DNA of 64,000 nucleotides from Gluconobacter cadivus (GTDB taxonomy: Bacteria > Pseudomonadota > Alphaproteobacteria > Acetobacterales > Acetobacteraceae): contig NZ_JABCQI010000004.1 in NCBI RefSeq assembly GCF_015244745.1, positions 124,001-188,000 on the forward strand, in the 5' to 3' direction. This document shows, in pieces, positions 53,585 to 62,881 of this stretch. The position numbers and the translations under genes are program-made. Numbering within the stretch: position 1 is the first letter of the stretch; each line of letters starts with the position of its first letter. A model generated the notes under the pieces. It was given only the letters and a program-made list of their open reading frames with translations, was not told the origin of the DNA and searched no databases.

Positions 53585-56047
53585 ATGCCCGTTTTTCCGT
53601 TTTCCAATCGTCACACCATCCGTACGTCCGGAAGCTCCGTCTCTCTGATCGCCCTGCTGACTCTCTCGGTCAGCACAACGGCATTCGCTGCCACAGACGC
53701 ACCCGTCGCCAAACCCGGCGAGAAGCCCCGCCACGCCACACCCGCGTCGGCACACAAAGCGTCCGCCAAAACACATGCCCTGACCTCTCGTACTGCCGAA
53801 AATATCGGCGTGGAGGGGCATCGACAGGCCAACTGGGTGTCCAACCCCGTCTCCGCCGCCACCATCCGCGAGTATGTCGCCGGCACAAACCCGCTCAAGG
53901 CCCTGACGCGCCTGCCCGGCGTGCTGTTCAATTCCGGTGACCCGCAGGGCGTGAACACCTGGCAGAACTCGTTCCTGATGCATGGTTTCGACCAAAGCCA
54001 GATCGGCATGACGCTGGATGGCATCCCGCTGGGTGACCAGCAGTTCAGCAACGTCAACGGCCTCAGCCCGACATCTGCCATTTCGTCCGAAAATATCGAG
54101 CGAATGGACGTCTCGGCCTCCACGGGTTCGGAAAGCGTCGCCAGCACATCCAATCTGGGTGGCACGGTGCAGTTCATCTCCCGCGATCCGTCCCATAAGC
54201 GCGGCGCAAGTGTGAACCAGACCTTTGGCAGCAATGCGATGTACCGGACATTTCTGCGGCTCGAAAGCGGCGATCTGAACCCGCAGGGGACGCGTTTTTA
54301 TGTCTCCTATGCCCGTAACGACACCAACAAATGGCGTGGCGGACAGGACCAGTTCATGCAGCAGGTCAATGCAAAGGTTCTGCACCCCATCGGGCAGGAC
54401 AGCCGCATCACGGCCTTCTTCGATTACGCGGATCTTCAGATGCAGAACTACCAGGACTACAGCCTGGATATGTTCAACCACGGTGGCTACGCGATCGACA
54501 ATTTCATCGGACAACCCGGAGGATATGAGAAAGCCTATCGTCTGGCACTGGCCCAGCGCGGTCTGCCCGGCGGACAGGTTCCGGCTGCCTATGCCAACCT
54601 CAAGAGCCCCTACACCGCGTCCTATTACGAGGGCGCGCAGATGCAGCATTCCTATATCGGCGGCGTCTCGGCCGATCTCGCTTTAACCGACCGCCTGCGC
54701 TGGCAAAGCACCGCTTATGGACATCGTTCCTACCAGCGTGGATCGGTTGCAAGCCCGCTGATCGCGTCGCCCAATGGCGCCCCGCTGATCGATCAGGTCA
54801 CGCAGCCCGATACGGACCGCTTCGGCTTCACGACGTCCCTGTCCTACCGCATCGCGCATAACGTGCTGAATGCGGGGCTGTGGTACGAAAACACCCATTT
54901 CGACATCAGCAAACCGCTCTATCAGGAACCCCTGCTGGAAGACGTGCTCAACGGCACCGCAACGCCGGTCAATGGTCTCGATAATCTCAAGAACCCGTTC
55001 CAGAACGGCTATCGACAGGTCTTCAACACCAACACCTTTGTCGCCTATTTTCAGGATACCTATCACGTCACGAACACCATCGCCCTGCATGCCGGTTTCC
55101 GTTCCGTCCTGAATACCAGCCGCGTCGGTGCCCTTGCCAACTGGCAGACCTACACCCGCACCACTGCGATTGCAGGCGGAGATTCCCTCACCTCCAGCAA
55201 ACCGTTCCTCCCGCATTTCAGCGGGGAATGGCGTTTTGCTCCCGGTCATCAGCTTTATTTCGATATTGCGGAGAACGTGAAGGTCTATCCGGTCTCGGGC
55301 TATAACAGCGGATCATCACCGTTCTCGACCTCGCAGGCGTCCTATCTGGCGTCCAAAAGCAGCCTGCAACCTGAAACCGACTGGAACTTCGCTGGCGGCT
55401 ACCGTTACACCGGCCGCCTCATCAGTGGCTCGCTCTACGGCTACCACACGATCTTTTCCAACCGTCTGCAACGCATCTCAACCGGCCCGACAACCCAGCC
55501 TTACACCACCATCCAGAATGTCGGCGGCGTGACGATGAGCGGCGTGGACGGTGCCGTCACACTCACCCCCGTCAAAGGGCTGAGCCTGACCAACAGCATC
55601 AGCTACAATCGCGCTGTCTATGATGACAACATCACCCAGACCATCAATGGATCGCGGGTGACCTACAACATCAAGGGTCAGCAAGTCGTCGCTTATCCGC
55701 GCCTGATGTACCATGCCGATCTGTCCTACACATGGCATGACCTTCAGGCTCACATCGAGGCCCAGTATGTCGGCAAGCGTAACCTCAGCTATACGGGAGA
55801 TACCAAAGTCCCGTCCTACTGGCTGACCAATTTCGGTGCCCGCTACGACCTGAGCAAACAGCTCCACCGCCTGTCCCATACAGGTTTCGTCCAGCACCTC
55901 TCGCTGGACTTCAACGTCTATAACCTGACAAACGTGAAATACATCTCCACCATGGGCCAGAACGGCTATCCCATGGCCGGCGATTACCAGTCTGTCGTCC
56001 TCGGTGCCCCACGCCAGTATTTTGGCGCGGTTCATGCGGATTTCTGA
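53585..56047 (+). CDS. TonB-dependent outer membrane receptor of the organosulfur operon
   Basis: This is an 820-aa receptor. It has a signal peptide (cleavage after AFA near residue 35), an Ala/Lys/His-rich stretch, and a TonB box candidate ENIGVEG (about 72-78). The plug domain contains LKALTRLPGVLF, FLMHGFDQSQIGMTLDGIPLGD and GGTVQFISRDP. A 22-strand barrel follows, ending with Phe (HADF). It has no iron-siderophore genes beside it; it lies between two monooxygenase genes and an MFS exporter or importer. Uptake of a bulky organosulfur compound is therefore the best guess. It follows the LLM gene by 52 bases. Confidence 0.88.
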   Translation: MPVFPFSNRHTIRTSGSSVSLIALLTLSVSTTAFAATDAPVAKPGEKPRHATPASAHKASAKTHALTSRTAENIGVEGHRQANWVSNPVSAATIREYVAGTNPLKALTRLPGVLFNSGDPQGVNTWQNSFLMHGFDQSQIGMTLDGIPLGDQQFSNVNGLSPTSAISSENIERMDVSASTGSESVASTSNLGGTVQFISRDPSHKRGASVNQTFGSNAMYRTFLRLESGDLNPQGTRFYVSYARNDTNKWRGGQDQFMQQVNAKVLHPIGQDSRITAFFDYADLQMQNYQDYSLDMFNHGGYAIDNFIGQPGGYEKAYRLALAQRGLPGGQVPAAYANLKSPYTASYYEGAQMQHSYIGGVSADLALTDRLRWQSTAYGHRSYQRGSVASPLIASPNGAPLIDQVTQPDTDRFGFTTSLSYRIAHNVLNAGLWYENTHFDISKPLYQEPLLEDVLNGTATPVNGLDNLKNPFQNGYRQVFNTNTFVAYFQDTYHVTNTIALHAGFRSVLNTSRVGALANWQTYTRTTAIAGGDSLTSSKPFLPHFSGEWRFAPGHQLYFDIAENVKVYPVSGYNSGSSPFSTSQASYLASKSSLQPETDWNFAGGYRYTGRLISGSLYGYHTIFSNRLQRISTGPTTQPYTTIQNVGGVTMSGVDGAVTLTPVKGLSLTNSISYNRAVYDDNITQTINGSRVTYNIKGQQVVAYPRLMYHADLSYTWHDLQAHIEAQYVGKRNLSYTGDTKVPSYWLTNFGARYDLSKQLHRLSHTGFVQHLSLDFNVYNLTNVKYISTMGQNGYPMAGDYQSVVLGAPRQYFGAVHADF

Positions 56048-56048
56048 G

Positions 56049-57347
56049 ATGCAGACGATGGTTCCCACCGCCTCACTCCTGCCCGCCAGCCGCCTGCCAC
56101 GGAGCTTCGCACTGCAATATGCCGGGCTTCTGGTTTTCATGATCGGAGATGGTGTCGAGGTCGGCTATCTGTCGCCGTTTCTGGTCCAGACGGGCCAGAC
56201 GGAGCACTTCGTCGCCCTCCTTTTTACGGCCTATGGTCTGGCTGCTGCCCTGGCGGCCTGGTTCTCGGGCCTGCTATGCGATATTTTCAGCAGCCGCACG
56301 GTCATGACGGCAGGCTTGCTGTTCTGGGTTCTCCCGCAGATCCTGTTTCTTGGCGTGGCCATTCCGGCCCACTCTCCCGCGCTCCTGCTGCTGACCTACG
56401 GATTACGGGGCGCAGGTTATCCGCTGTTCTCCTACGGGTTGCTGACCCTGCTCGTCACTACGGTCCGGCAGGACCGTCTGGGACGGGCCGTCGGCCTGTT
56501 CTGGTTCTGCTTCACCTGCGGCCTGCCCACGGTTGGCTCCATCGTGGCGCAACTCCTGCTGCCGGTTTACGGCCAGTACGTCACGCTCTGGATCGCCCTG
56601 CTCGGCGTGGGAGCGGGAGGCGTTCTCGCCATCCTGCCCCTGCCCGCAACGCCCCGGTCGCAGAAAGGGAGACTGAAGGATATCGGCCCGACCCTGCGCG
56701 AAACAGTGCGCCAGGTCCGTCACAATCCGGGCGTGGGACTGGCCTGCATCGTACGCGCAGTCAATTCCAGCGCCACACATGGCCTGATCGTCTTCATGCC
56801 CTTTTTCTTCACCGGCCGTCTGGGCCTGTCGCAGGATGTGTGGATCCGGTTTCTGGAAATCATCTTCGCCAGCAATATCGTCTTCAACCTGCTGATCGGT
56901 TTTGCCAGCGACTATATTTCCTGGCGCCAGACTGTCATCTGGTTCGGCGGCATCGGCAGCGCGCTGAGCTGCGTCGGACTGTACTGGATTCCACTGCTTT
57001 ACGCACAGAGCAGCCTGTTCACAGTCTACGCCTCTGCTGCCGTCTTCGGCATGACACTCGCCGGATATGTACCGCTCTCGGCCCTGACGCCGTCTCTTTT
57101 ACCGGATCACAAGGGCATCGCCATGTCCCTGCTGAACCTCGGCGCGGGCAGCAGCGTCTGGATTGGCCCCTTCATCGTCTATGCCTTTGAAGGTGCTGTC
57201 GGCACGCAGGGAATCATCCTCATTTACGCCGCACTTTTTCTGGCCAGCGCCATCCTCACTTTTTTCATCACACCCCCGCCCCTCACACGCCCTGACCGTC
57301 CTCTCAACAGCACCGCAGTCCCCCAGCCCGAAGGACTTCCCTCATGA
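56049..57347 (+). CDS. MFS transporter of the organosulfur operon
   Basis: This is a 432-aa protein with about twelve hydrophobic segments in two halves (helices from residue 22 to 200 and 225 to 420) split by a polar loop (TPRSQKGRLKDIG). MFS-type features are the loop GLLCDIFSSRTVM between helices 2 and 3 and a similar SDYISWRQTV later. ATG 56049 comes 1 base after the TonB receptor stop; other in-frame starts overlap that gene. It overlaps the next gene by 4 bases (ATGA). It probably moves the substrate across the inner membrane after TonB-dependent entry. Confidence 0.87.
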   Translation: MQTMVPTASLLPASRLPRSFALQYAGLLVFMIGDGVEVGYLSPFLVQTGQTEHFVALLFTAYGLAAALAAWFSGLLCDIFSSRTVMTAGLLFWVLPQILFLGVAIPAHSPALLLLTYGLRGAGYPLFSYGLLTLLVTTVRQDRLGRAVGLFWFCFTCGLPTVGSIVAQLLLPVYGQYVTLWIALLGVGAGGVLAILPLPATPRSQKGRLKDIGPTLRETVRQVRHNPGVGLACIVRAVNSSATHGLIVFMPFFFTGRLGLSQDVWIRFLEIIFASNIVFNLLIGFASDYISWRQTVIWFGGIGSALSCVGLYWIPLLYAQSSLFTVYASAAVFGMTLAGYVPLSALTPSLLPDHKGIAMSLLNLGAGSSVWIGPFIVYAFEGAVGTQGIILIYAALFLASAILTFFITPPPLTRPDRPLNSTAVPQPEGLPS

Positions 57348-58276
57348 CGACCCTCCGCCTTGTCCCCAACGAACCCGCTTTCGCCGACACCCTCAGTGCC
57401 GAAAAGGTCACGTCTCGCATCGGTGCCATCATTCATGGCGTCAATGCCCGAGAGCCTTTGCCTGAAGAACACAAGGCGTTTCTTCGGGAGACACTGCTGC
57501 GCCACAAGGTGATCTTGCTGCGCGATCAGTTCCTCGATGACGCCCAGCACGAAACACTCAGCCGCGTTTTCGGAGACCCGATCCTCCATCCGACCATCCC
57601 GGCCGCAGGTGGCACCCCCTATACGTTCGAGCTGAACTCCCGCAACGGCCGCTCCACGGATTCCTGGCACACGGATGTCACGTTCGTCCCCGCCTACCCC
57701 AAAGCCTCCATTCTACGCGCCATCACGATCCCACCTTATGGTGGCAGCACTCTCTGGGCCAACACGGCCGCGGCCTATGACGACCTGCCCGCCCCACTCA
57801 AACAGCTCGCCGATACGCTCTGGGCCGTTCATGGCAACGACTACGATACCAATTTCTACAAATACGATCTTCGCCATGAGGAAATTGCCGATTTTCGCGC
57901 CCGTTTCATTTCAAGAATTTATGAAACAGAGCACCCCGTCGTTCGCATTCACCCGGAAACCGGCGAACGCACACTCGTTCTGGGTCATTTCTTCAAAGAA
58001 ATCCGCGGAATTCCTACCCAGCACGCCAACCGGTTACTGGAAATCTTCCAGTCCTACATTACGCAGATCGACAACACTGTCCGCTGGAACTGGAAGCCCG
58101 GTGATGTCGCCATCTGGGACAACCGCGCCACGCAGCATTATGCCACAGCCGACTTCGACACCCATCCCCGCCTCCTCCGTCGGATCACTGTACGCGGAGA
58201 CACGCCCATCAGCATTGCGGGCGAAAAAAGCCGCCTGCTCAAAGGTCCGGATGACGGCCAAGACCTCGATCACTGA
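57344..58276 (+). CDS. TauD/AtsK-type 2-oxoglutarate-dependent dioxygenase
   Basis: This is a 310-aa Fe(II)/2-oxoglutarate dioxygenase. The metal triad is H109 and D111 in SWHTDVTF and H265 in ATQHYAT. R280 in RLLRRITVRGD binds 2-oxoglutarate; the spacing of 15 from H265 is that of TauD. Relatives release sulfite from taurine and other sulfonates, or sulfate from alkyl sulfates (AtsK). The start overlaps the MFS stop (ATGA). It is the last gene of the operon. The exact substrate cannot be told from sequence. Confidence 0.9.
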   Translation: MTTLRLVPNEPAFADTLSAEKVTSRIGAIIHGVNAREPLPEEHKAFLRETLLRHKVILLRDQFLDDAQHETLSRVFGDPILHPTIPAAGGTPYTFELNSRNGRSTDSWHTDVTFVPAYPKASILRAITIPPYGGSTLWANTAAAYDDLPAPLKQLADTLWAVHGNDYDTNFYKYDLRHEEIADFRARFISRIYETEHPVVRIHPETGERTLVLGHFFKEIRGIPTQHANRLLEIFQSYITQIDNTVRWNWKPGDVAIWDNRATQHYATADFDTHPRLLRRITVRGDTPISIAGEKSRLLKGPDDGQDLDH

Positions 58277-58408
58277 AACATGAGCAAAGACATTTCCAAA
58301 CCAGACAACTTTAATGTGTGGCTGCCTCAATTTTTAAGATGGCGTCCACAGTCGGACGCATTTCGACAAACCAGATACCGCTCTGAAAAATATGGGATTT
58401 TTTGATTT

Positions 58409-58501
<93 letters not shown>

Positions 58502-58542
58502 GTACGGCTCTGCTGTTGCGCTGAACCTGATCGACGGAGGGG

Positions 58543-58571
58543 CTTATGACGGGCTTTATCCGATATTGCAA
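58543..58571 (-). promoter_or_regulatory. Promoter of tRNA-Ser
   Basis: Minus-strand TTGCAA (58566-58571) and CATAAG (58543-58548) are 17 bases apart, with the predicted start about 35 bases before the tRNA. The -10 box equals that proposed for rpmB. Confidence 0.5.
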
Positions 58572-58633
58572 GAGGGTAGAAACGCCTTCCTGCGAGAAAT
58601 ATGGTTGCGGCGCGGTTTTTTAGTCGTTTCTGA

Positions 58634-58662
58634 TTGACTGAAAGCCTTCATATCTGTATCGA
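58634..58662 (+). promoter_or_regulatory. Possible promoter of rplU-rpmA
   Basis: TTGACT (58634-58639) and TATCGA (58657-58662) are 17 bases apart. A leader of about 125 bases before rplU would result. Confidence 0.4.
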
Positions 58663-58793
58663 CCGCGGCTGTTCCATACGACCGCATTGTATGTGGTTGC
58701 CTTGGAGCCAACGACAAAAAGCGACTGGGTCGCGCCAGACCGGGACCACCCGGCAGCAGCGACCACGAGATCGGAACAGAGAGAGTTTCCAGA

Positions 58794-59108
58794 ATGTACG
58801 CAGTCATCCGCACCGGCGGTAAGCAGTATCGCGTTGCTCCCGAGAGCATCCTCAAGGTTGAGAAGCTCGAAGCTGAAGCCGGCAGCACCATCACCTTCAC
58901 CGACGTCCTGATGGTTGGCGGCGAAGGCACCGTGACCGTTGGCGCACCGCTGGTTGCTGGCGCAACCGTGACGGCAACCGTCGTCGCTCAGGATCGTCTG
59001 CCGAAGGTGATCATCTTCAAGAAGCGTCGCCGTCAGAACAGCCGCCGCAAGAATGGACACCGTCAGCCGGTGACCGTCCTGCGCATCAACGCGATCAACG
59101 CGGCCTGA
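58794..59108 (+). CDS. rplU: 50S ribosomal protein L21
   Basis: This 104-aa protein begins [17 protein letters not shown], the L21 signature, and includes [17 protein letters not shown] near residue 75, seen as [14 protein letters not shown]. It binds 23S rRNA with L20 in the early 50S subunit. It is followed by rpmA after 33 bases, the classic rplU-rpmA pair. Confidence 0.97.
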   Translation: MYAVIRTGGKQYRVAPESILKVEKLEAEAGSTITFTDVLMVGGEGTVTVGAPLVAGATVTATVVAQDRLPKVIIFKKRRRQNSRRKNGHRQPVTVLRINAINAA

Positions 59109-59141
59109 TTGGCCAGACACTTTAGGTAAGGACAAACAGTC

Positions 59142-59408
59142 ATGGCACAAAAAAAGGCAGGCGGCTCGAGCCGTAACGGACGCGACAGTGCAGGTCGTCG
59201 TCTGGGTGTAAAGAAGTTCGGTGGCGAAAGCGTCATCGCAGGCAACATCATCGTCCGTCAGCGCGGCACAAAGATGAAGGCTGGCGCCAATGTCGGTATC
59301 GGTCGCGACCACACGCTGTTCGCTCTGGTGGACGGCCACGTGCAGTTTCAGCGCCGCGCAGAAGGCCGCGTCCACGTTTCCGTGGCACTGCCGGAAGCCG
59401 CTGAATAA
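59142..59408 (+). CDS. rpmA: 50S ribosomal protein L27
   Basis: This 88-aa protein begins [16 protein letters not shown] with [12 protein letters not shown], the L27 signature. Its N-terminus reaches the peptidyl transferase centre. There is no Firmicutes-type cleavable N-terminal extension. A strong terminator follows the stop by about 28 bases. Confidence 0.97.
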   Translation: MAQKKAGGSSRNGRDSAGRRLGVKKFGGESVIAGNIIVRQRGTKMKAGANVGIGRDHTLFALVDGHVQFQRRAEGRVHVSVALPEAAE

Positions 59409-59436
59409 GCCGCCCGCTGTTCCAGCGCGAGCAGAA

Positions 59437-59467
59437 AGGGCCGGTCCTGTTCGGGACCGGCCTTTTT
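59437..59467 (+). terminator. Rho-independent terminator after rplU-rpmA
   Basis: Nine-base perfect arms GGCCGGTCC and GGACCGGCC (59439-59447, 59454-59462) with a 6-base loop are followed by five T. Confidence 0.92.
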
Positions 59468-59508
59468 GCGTATAAAGCGCCCCTCACCTTATTCTTTCGG
59501 ACAATACG

Positions 59509-60519
59509 ATGAAGTTTCTCGACCAGGCCAAGATCTATGTGCGTTCCGGTGACGGCGGTGACGGCGTGATCGCATTCCGGCGCGAGAAATACATCGAATA
59601 TGGCGGTCCGGACGGCGGTGATGGCGGTCGTGGTGGCGATATCCTTTTCCGTGCGGTCCCCGGCCTGAATACCCTGATCGATTTCCGCTACACGCAGCAT
59701 TTCAAGGCCCGTAAGGGCGGCAATGGCGCAGGGTCCAACCGAACCGGGGCTGCTGCTTCGACCGTCACCATTAATGTGCCGGTTGGAACGCAGATTTTCG
59801 ACGAAGACCGCGAAACCCTGCTGGCTGATCTGGACGCCGAGGGCAAGGAAGTCCTTCTGTGCCGCGGCGGTGATGGCGGCCTTGGTAACACCCACTTCAA
59901 GAGCAGCACCAACCGTGCGCCACGCCGGGCCGACAAAGGCTGGCCGGGCGAAGAGCGCTGGGTGTGGCTGCGCCTCAAGCTGATCGCCGATATCGGCCTT
60001 GTCGGACTTCCAAACGCAGGCAAGTCCACGCTTCTTTCCGTCGCATCCCGTGCACGCCCGAAAATTGCCGATTACCCGTTCACGACCCTGCACCCCCAGC
60101 TCGGCGTGGTTCGCCTGAACAACACCGAAGAATTTGTAATCGCCGACATCCCCGGCCTGATCGAAGGTGCCAGCGAAGGCGCGGGCCTCGGGGACCGGTT
60201 TCTGGGCCATGTGGAGCGCTGCGCGACGCTCCTGCACCTGATCGACGGGACGGAAAGTCAGGTCGTCAAACACTGGCGCCTGATCCGCAAGGAACTTGAG
60301 GCCTACGATCCGGAGCTTGCAGCCAAGCCCGAAATTATCGTTCTGAACAAATGCGACTCCCTGACGCCCACACAGCGTTCCGCCAAAAAGCGGGCACTGG
60401 CCAAGGCATCCGGGGCCGAGGTGCTGATGCTGTCCGGCGCGACGCAGGAAGGCCTGCCCGAACTGCTTCGGATGCTTCAGGATCGTGTGACGGCTGCCAA
60501 ACAGGACCGGCAGGGATGA
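59509..60519 (+). CDS. obgE: Ribosome-associated GTPase ObgE/CgtA
   Basis: This is a 336-aa GTPase for late 50S assembly and stress control. The glycine-rich Obg domain (about 1-158) has [17 protein letters not shown] and [14 protein letters not shown]. The G domain shows G1 [10 protein letters not shown]3 [10 protein letters not shown] and G4 NKCD. The variable C-terminal domain is nearly absent. The stop overlaps proB by 4 bases. It is the usual neighbour of rplU-rpmA. Confidence 0.95.
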   Translation: MKFLDQAKIYVRSGDGGDGVIAFRREKYIEYGGPDGGDGGRGGDILFRAVPGLNTLIDFRYTQHFKARKGGNGAGSNRTGAAASTVTINVPVGTQIFDEDRETLLADLDAEGKEVLLCRGGDGGLGNTHFKSSTNRAPRRADKGWPGEERWVWLRLKLIADIGLVGLPNAGKSTLLSVASRARPKIADYPFTTLHPQLGVVRLNNTEEFVIADIPGLIEGASEGAGLGDRFLGHVERCATLLHLIDGTESQVVKHWRLIRKELEAYDPELAAKPEIIVLNKCDSLTPTQRSAKKRALAKASGAEVLMLSGATQEGLPELLRMLQDRVTAAKQDRQG

Positions 60520-61652
60520 ACGCTGCGGCTTGTGCTCCTCATCTGGCGCAGGCCCGCCGGATCGTCATCAAGATCGGAAGCGCGCTTCTGGTCGATTCAG
60601 CAAACGCGACCCTGCGCCAGCAATGGCTGCAGGGTGTTTGCGCCGACATCTCTGACCTGCGCGCGCAGGGCGCTGAGGTTATTGTGGTCTCGTCAGGCGC
60701 AATCTCTCTTGCCCGGCATCGTCTTGGCCTTACGTCCCGCAAACTACGTCTGGACGAAAAACAGGCGATGGCCAGTGTCGGGCAGATCGGACTGGCACAG
60801 GGCTGGAGTGCAGCGCTGGCGGACCACAATCTGGTCGCGGCACAGCTTCTTCTGACGCCGGACGATACGGAAAACCGTGAACGCCACCTCAACGCCCGCG
60901 CCACGCTCCAGACACTGCTCGATCTGGGCTGCGTGCCGGTCATCAATGAAAATGATGCCATCGCCACCAGCGAAATCCGCTTCGGCGACAATGACCGTCT
61001 GGGCGCGCGCGTTGCGCAGATGACGGGAGCGGATTGCCTGGTCCTGTTGTCCGATATTGACGGGCTCTATACGGCCGACCCGCGACAGGACCCGTCTGCA
61101 CGGCATATTCCCGTGGTCGAACAGATGAGCGACGACATCATGGCCATGGGGGGCGAGCCGCCACCGGGTTATTCATCGGGCGGAATGCGCACGAAACTGC
61201 TGGCTGCAAAGATTGCAACGCGCGCCGGTGCGAACATGGTCATCGCGGCCGGACAGGAACACCATCCGCTGCGCAGGCTGCAGAATGGCGGCCTCTGCAC
61301 CTGGTTCCTGGCCCAGACCGATGCAGGCTCAGCCCGCAAGCGCTGGATTGGCGGGAGCCTCCACCCCAAAGGCTCACTGACAATTGACGCCGGCGCACGC
61401 CGCGCTCTTCAGGAAGGGGCCTCCCTCCTTCCCGCAGGCGTAACCAGTCTTGAGGGCATGTTCGGACGTGGCGATCTCGTTGCCATCCGCGATGCTGAAG
61501 GCAATGTAATCGGGCGCGGCCTGATTGGCTATGACGCAGAAGAAAGCGTGAAGCTGATCGGACACCGCTCCGGCGAAATGGAGCAGCTTCTGGGATATCG
61601 CGGCCGGGATGCGTTAATCCATCGGGACGATCTGGCTCTCGATCATCCCTGA
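60516..61652 (+). CDS. proB: Glutamate 5-kinase
   Basis: This 378-aa enzyme makes glutamyl-5-phosphate, the first step to proline. The amino acid kinase domain (about 1-255) has [30 protein letters not shown] and [11 protein letters not shown]; a C-terminal PUA domain (about 280-365) follows. ATG 60516 overlaps the obgE stop; a longer frame from 60351 runs through obgE and is rejected. proA is not in view. It converges with the gene at 61670, leaving only 17 bases between them. Confidence 0.95.
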   Translation: MNAAACAPHLAQARRIVIKIGSALLVDSANATLRQQWLQGVCADISDLRAQGAEVIVVSSGAISLARHRLGLTSRKLRLDEKQAMASVGQIGLAQGWSAALADHNLVAAQLLLTPDDTENRERHLNARATLQTLLDLGCVPVINENDAIATSEIRFGDNDRLGARVAQMTGADCLVLLSDIDGLYTADPRQDPSARHIPVVEQMSDDIMAMGGEPPPGYSSGGMRTKLLAAKIATRAGANMVIAAGQEHHPLRRLQNGGLCTWFLAQTDAGSARKRWIGGSLHPKGSLTIDAGARRALQEGASLLPAGVTSLEGMFGRGDLVAIRDAEGNVIGRGLIGYDAEESVKLIGHRSGEMEQLLGYRGRDALIHRDDLALDHP

Positions 61653-61669
61653 CACCCCTGCCCTGCTGC

Positions 61670-62284
61670 TCAGCCCCTTGGGGGCCAACGCAGCTTGGGT
61701 TCGGAACGGGGCTGGTAAGCGTCGCTCTCCGCAACTGTTTTTGCGGACTGCTTCTTGTCAATGGCGCGACTCAGAGGCTGGCGCGCAGTCTCTGTTGCGC
61801 CCTGCTCCCATGGCGCGCGCGACCAGACCCGCTCGGACGCACCAGGCAGGTCGTCTCTCGCTGGAGGGGATGCGGCCTTAAAACCCCGGCGCGGCAGGGT
61901 CTCAGGGTCTGCCCGTCCCGTAATGCCCTGCCCCGAGCCACTCTGCCCAGGACCATCCTCATAGGACGGCAGATCAGGACGCAGGGTGTGTGCGGGCATC
62001 AGATAGTCTTCATCTATCCGCGCCATGCGCTCCTGAGATGCTGTGACGGCCTGTGCCATTGGTTCAGCAGAAGGACTGTCGGGACGGCTCGAAACAGCCA
62101 AGCGCAGGTTCAGCGCCCGGAGTTCAGCGCGCATCTCGGCGATCTGGAACTCCAGATCCTGCAACCGGGGCTTGGTGCCGAACACGGCGAACGGCATGCA
62201 CAGCAGTGCCAGTCCGAAGAGTGCGGCTACCACGACCAGGCACCCGAGGGCCCAGCCTGGCAGCCATGAAAAATCAGACATCAT
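61670..62284 (-). CDS. Membrane-anchored protein with coiled coil, unknown function
   Basis: This is a 204-aa protein with one N-terminal helix (about 11-33), a short coiled coil (RLQDLEFQIAEMRAELRALNLRL, about 39-62), and then a long Pro/Ser/Arg-rich disordered tail. No family is recognised. The start is ATG 62284 or the next ATG 62281. It lies 54 bases after gapR on the same strand, so the two may be co-transcribed. Confidence 0.6.
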   Translation of the reverse strand: MMSDFSWLPGWALGCLVVVAALFGLALLCMPFAVFGTKPRLQDLEFQIAEMRAELRALNLRLAVSSRPDSPSAEPMAQAVTASQERMARIDEDYLMPAHTLRPDLPSYEDGPGQSGSGQGITGRADPETLPRRGFKAASPPARDDLPGASERVWSRAPWEQGATETARQPLSRAIDKKQSAKTVAESDAYQPRSEPKLRWPPRG

Positions 62285-62338
62285 GAGGAGGCCCGGTCCA
62301 GTCTGAAAGTGGCGTGTTCGATGTTCCGGCGGCCGGAA

Positions 62339-62605
62339 TTACATTCCAAGGGCGCGACGATAGATATCGAGCAGGGTTTCCTGTTCCTCGATTTCCGCAG
62401 GCTCCTGCTTGCGCAGACGGATGATCTGCTTGATGACTTTTACGTCAAATCCAGCCGATTTGGCTTCGGAAAAAATGTCCTTGATATCGCCAGCCAGAGC
62501 CTTGCGCTCCTCTTCCAGACGCTCGACACGCTCGATAATGGAGCGCAGACGGTCCGCAGCGATCCCGCCCGTGGCAGCGCCTTCGTTCTTGATTTCTGCA
62601 TCCAT
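62339..62605 (-). CDS. gapR: GapR-family (DUF2312) chromosome-structuring protein
   Basis: This is an 88-aa helical protein matching DUF2312. The main block is RLRSIIERVERLEEERKALAGDIKDIF followed by AKSAGFDVKVIKQIIRLRK, recognised by LEEERKALAGDIKDIF. In Caulobacter GapR binds AT-rich overtwisted DNA ahead of replication and transcription. It is common in alphaproteobacteria. The gene diverges from zwf across 276 bases in which I see no other gene. Confidence 0.9.
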   Translation of the reverse strand: MDAEIKNEGAATGGIAADRLRSIIERVERLEEERKALAGDIKDIFSEAKSAGFDVKVIKQIIRLRKQEPAEIEEQETLLDIYRRALGM

Positions 62606-62881
62606 GGTCCGGTTTCCTTATGTCGTCTGGGCTATGTTTTGCCGACGCTGCGCAAACACAGCATCCGCCGCGCGGCTTATCGTGATGAGGGTCGGACGGT
62701 CAACGGAATTATGCGCACGTTTCATGAACGCGTGAGCATGACGAAGCTTTTCTCCCGATGTCGTGCACGGCTCATCCCTTGACAGAAAGCCCCCCGACAG
62801 GGAACTAGACGGTGCCTGAAACGGCCTGAACCTTAACCCTTTTTTCCCGGTCTGCGGGTTCGAGAGGTCAGAGAGTCTCCC

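Noticed and set aside
50936-58276. Reading the operon as a siderophore or iron-uptake system because of the TonB receptor
   Set aside because: No siderophore synthesis, ferric reductase or ABC importer is present, and three of the five products are enzymes of families linked with organosulfur compounds. Iron uptake is not excluded but is less supported.
58342-58359. Hairpin GCGTCC/GGACGC after the dioxygenase gene as operon terminator
   Set aside because: The stem is only 6 bp and no T-run follows on the plus strand. The end of the operon transcript remains unknown.
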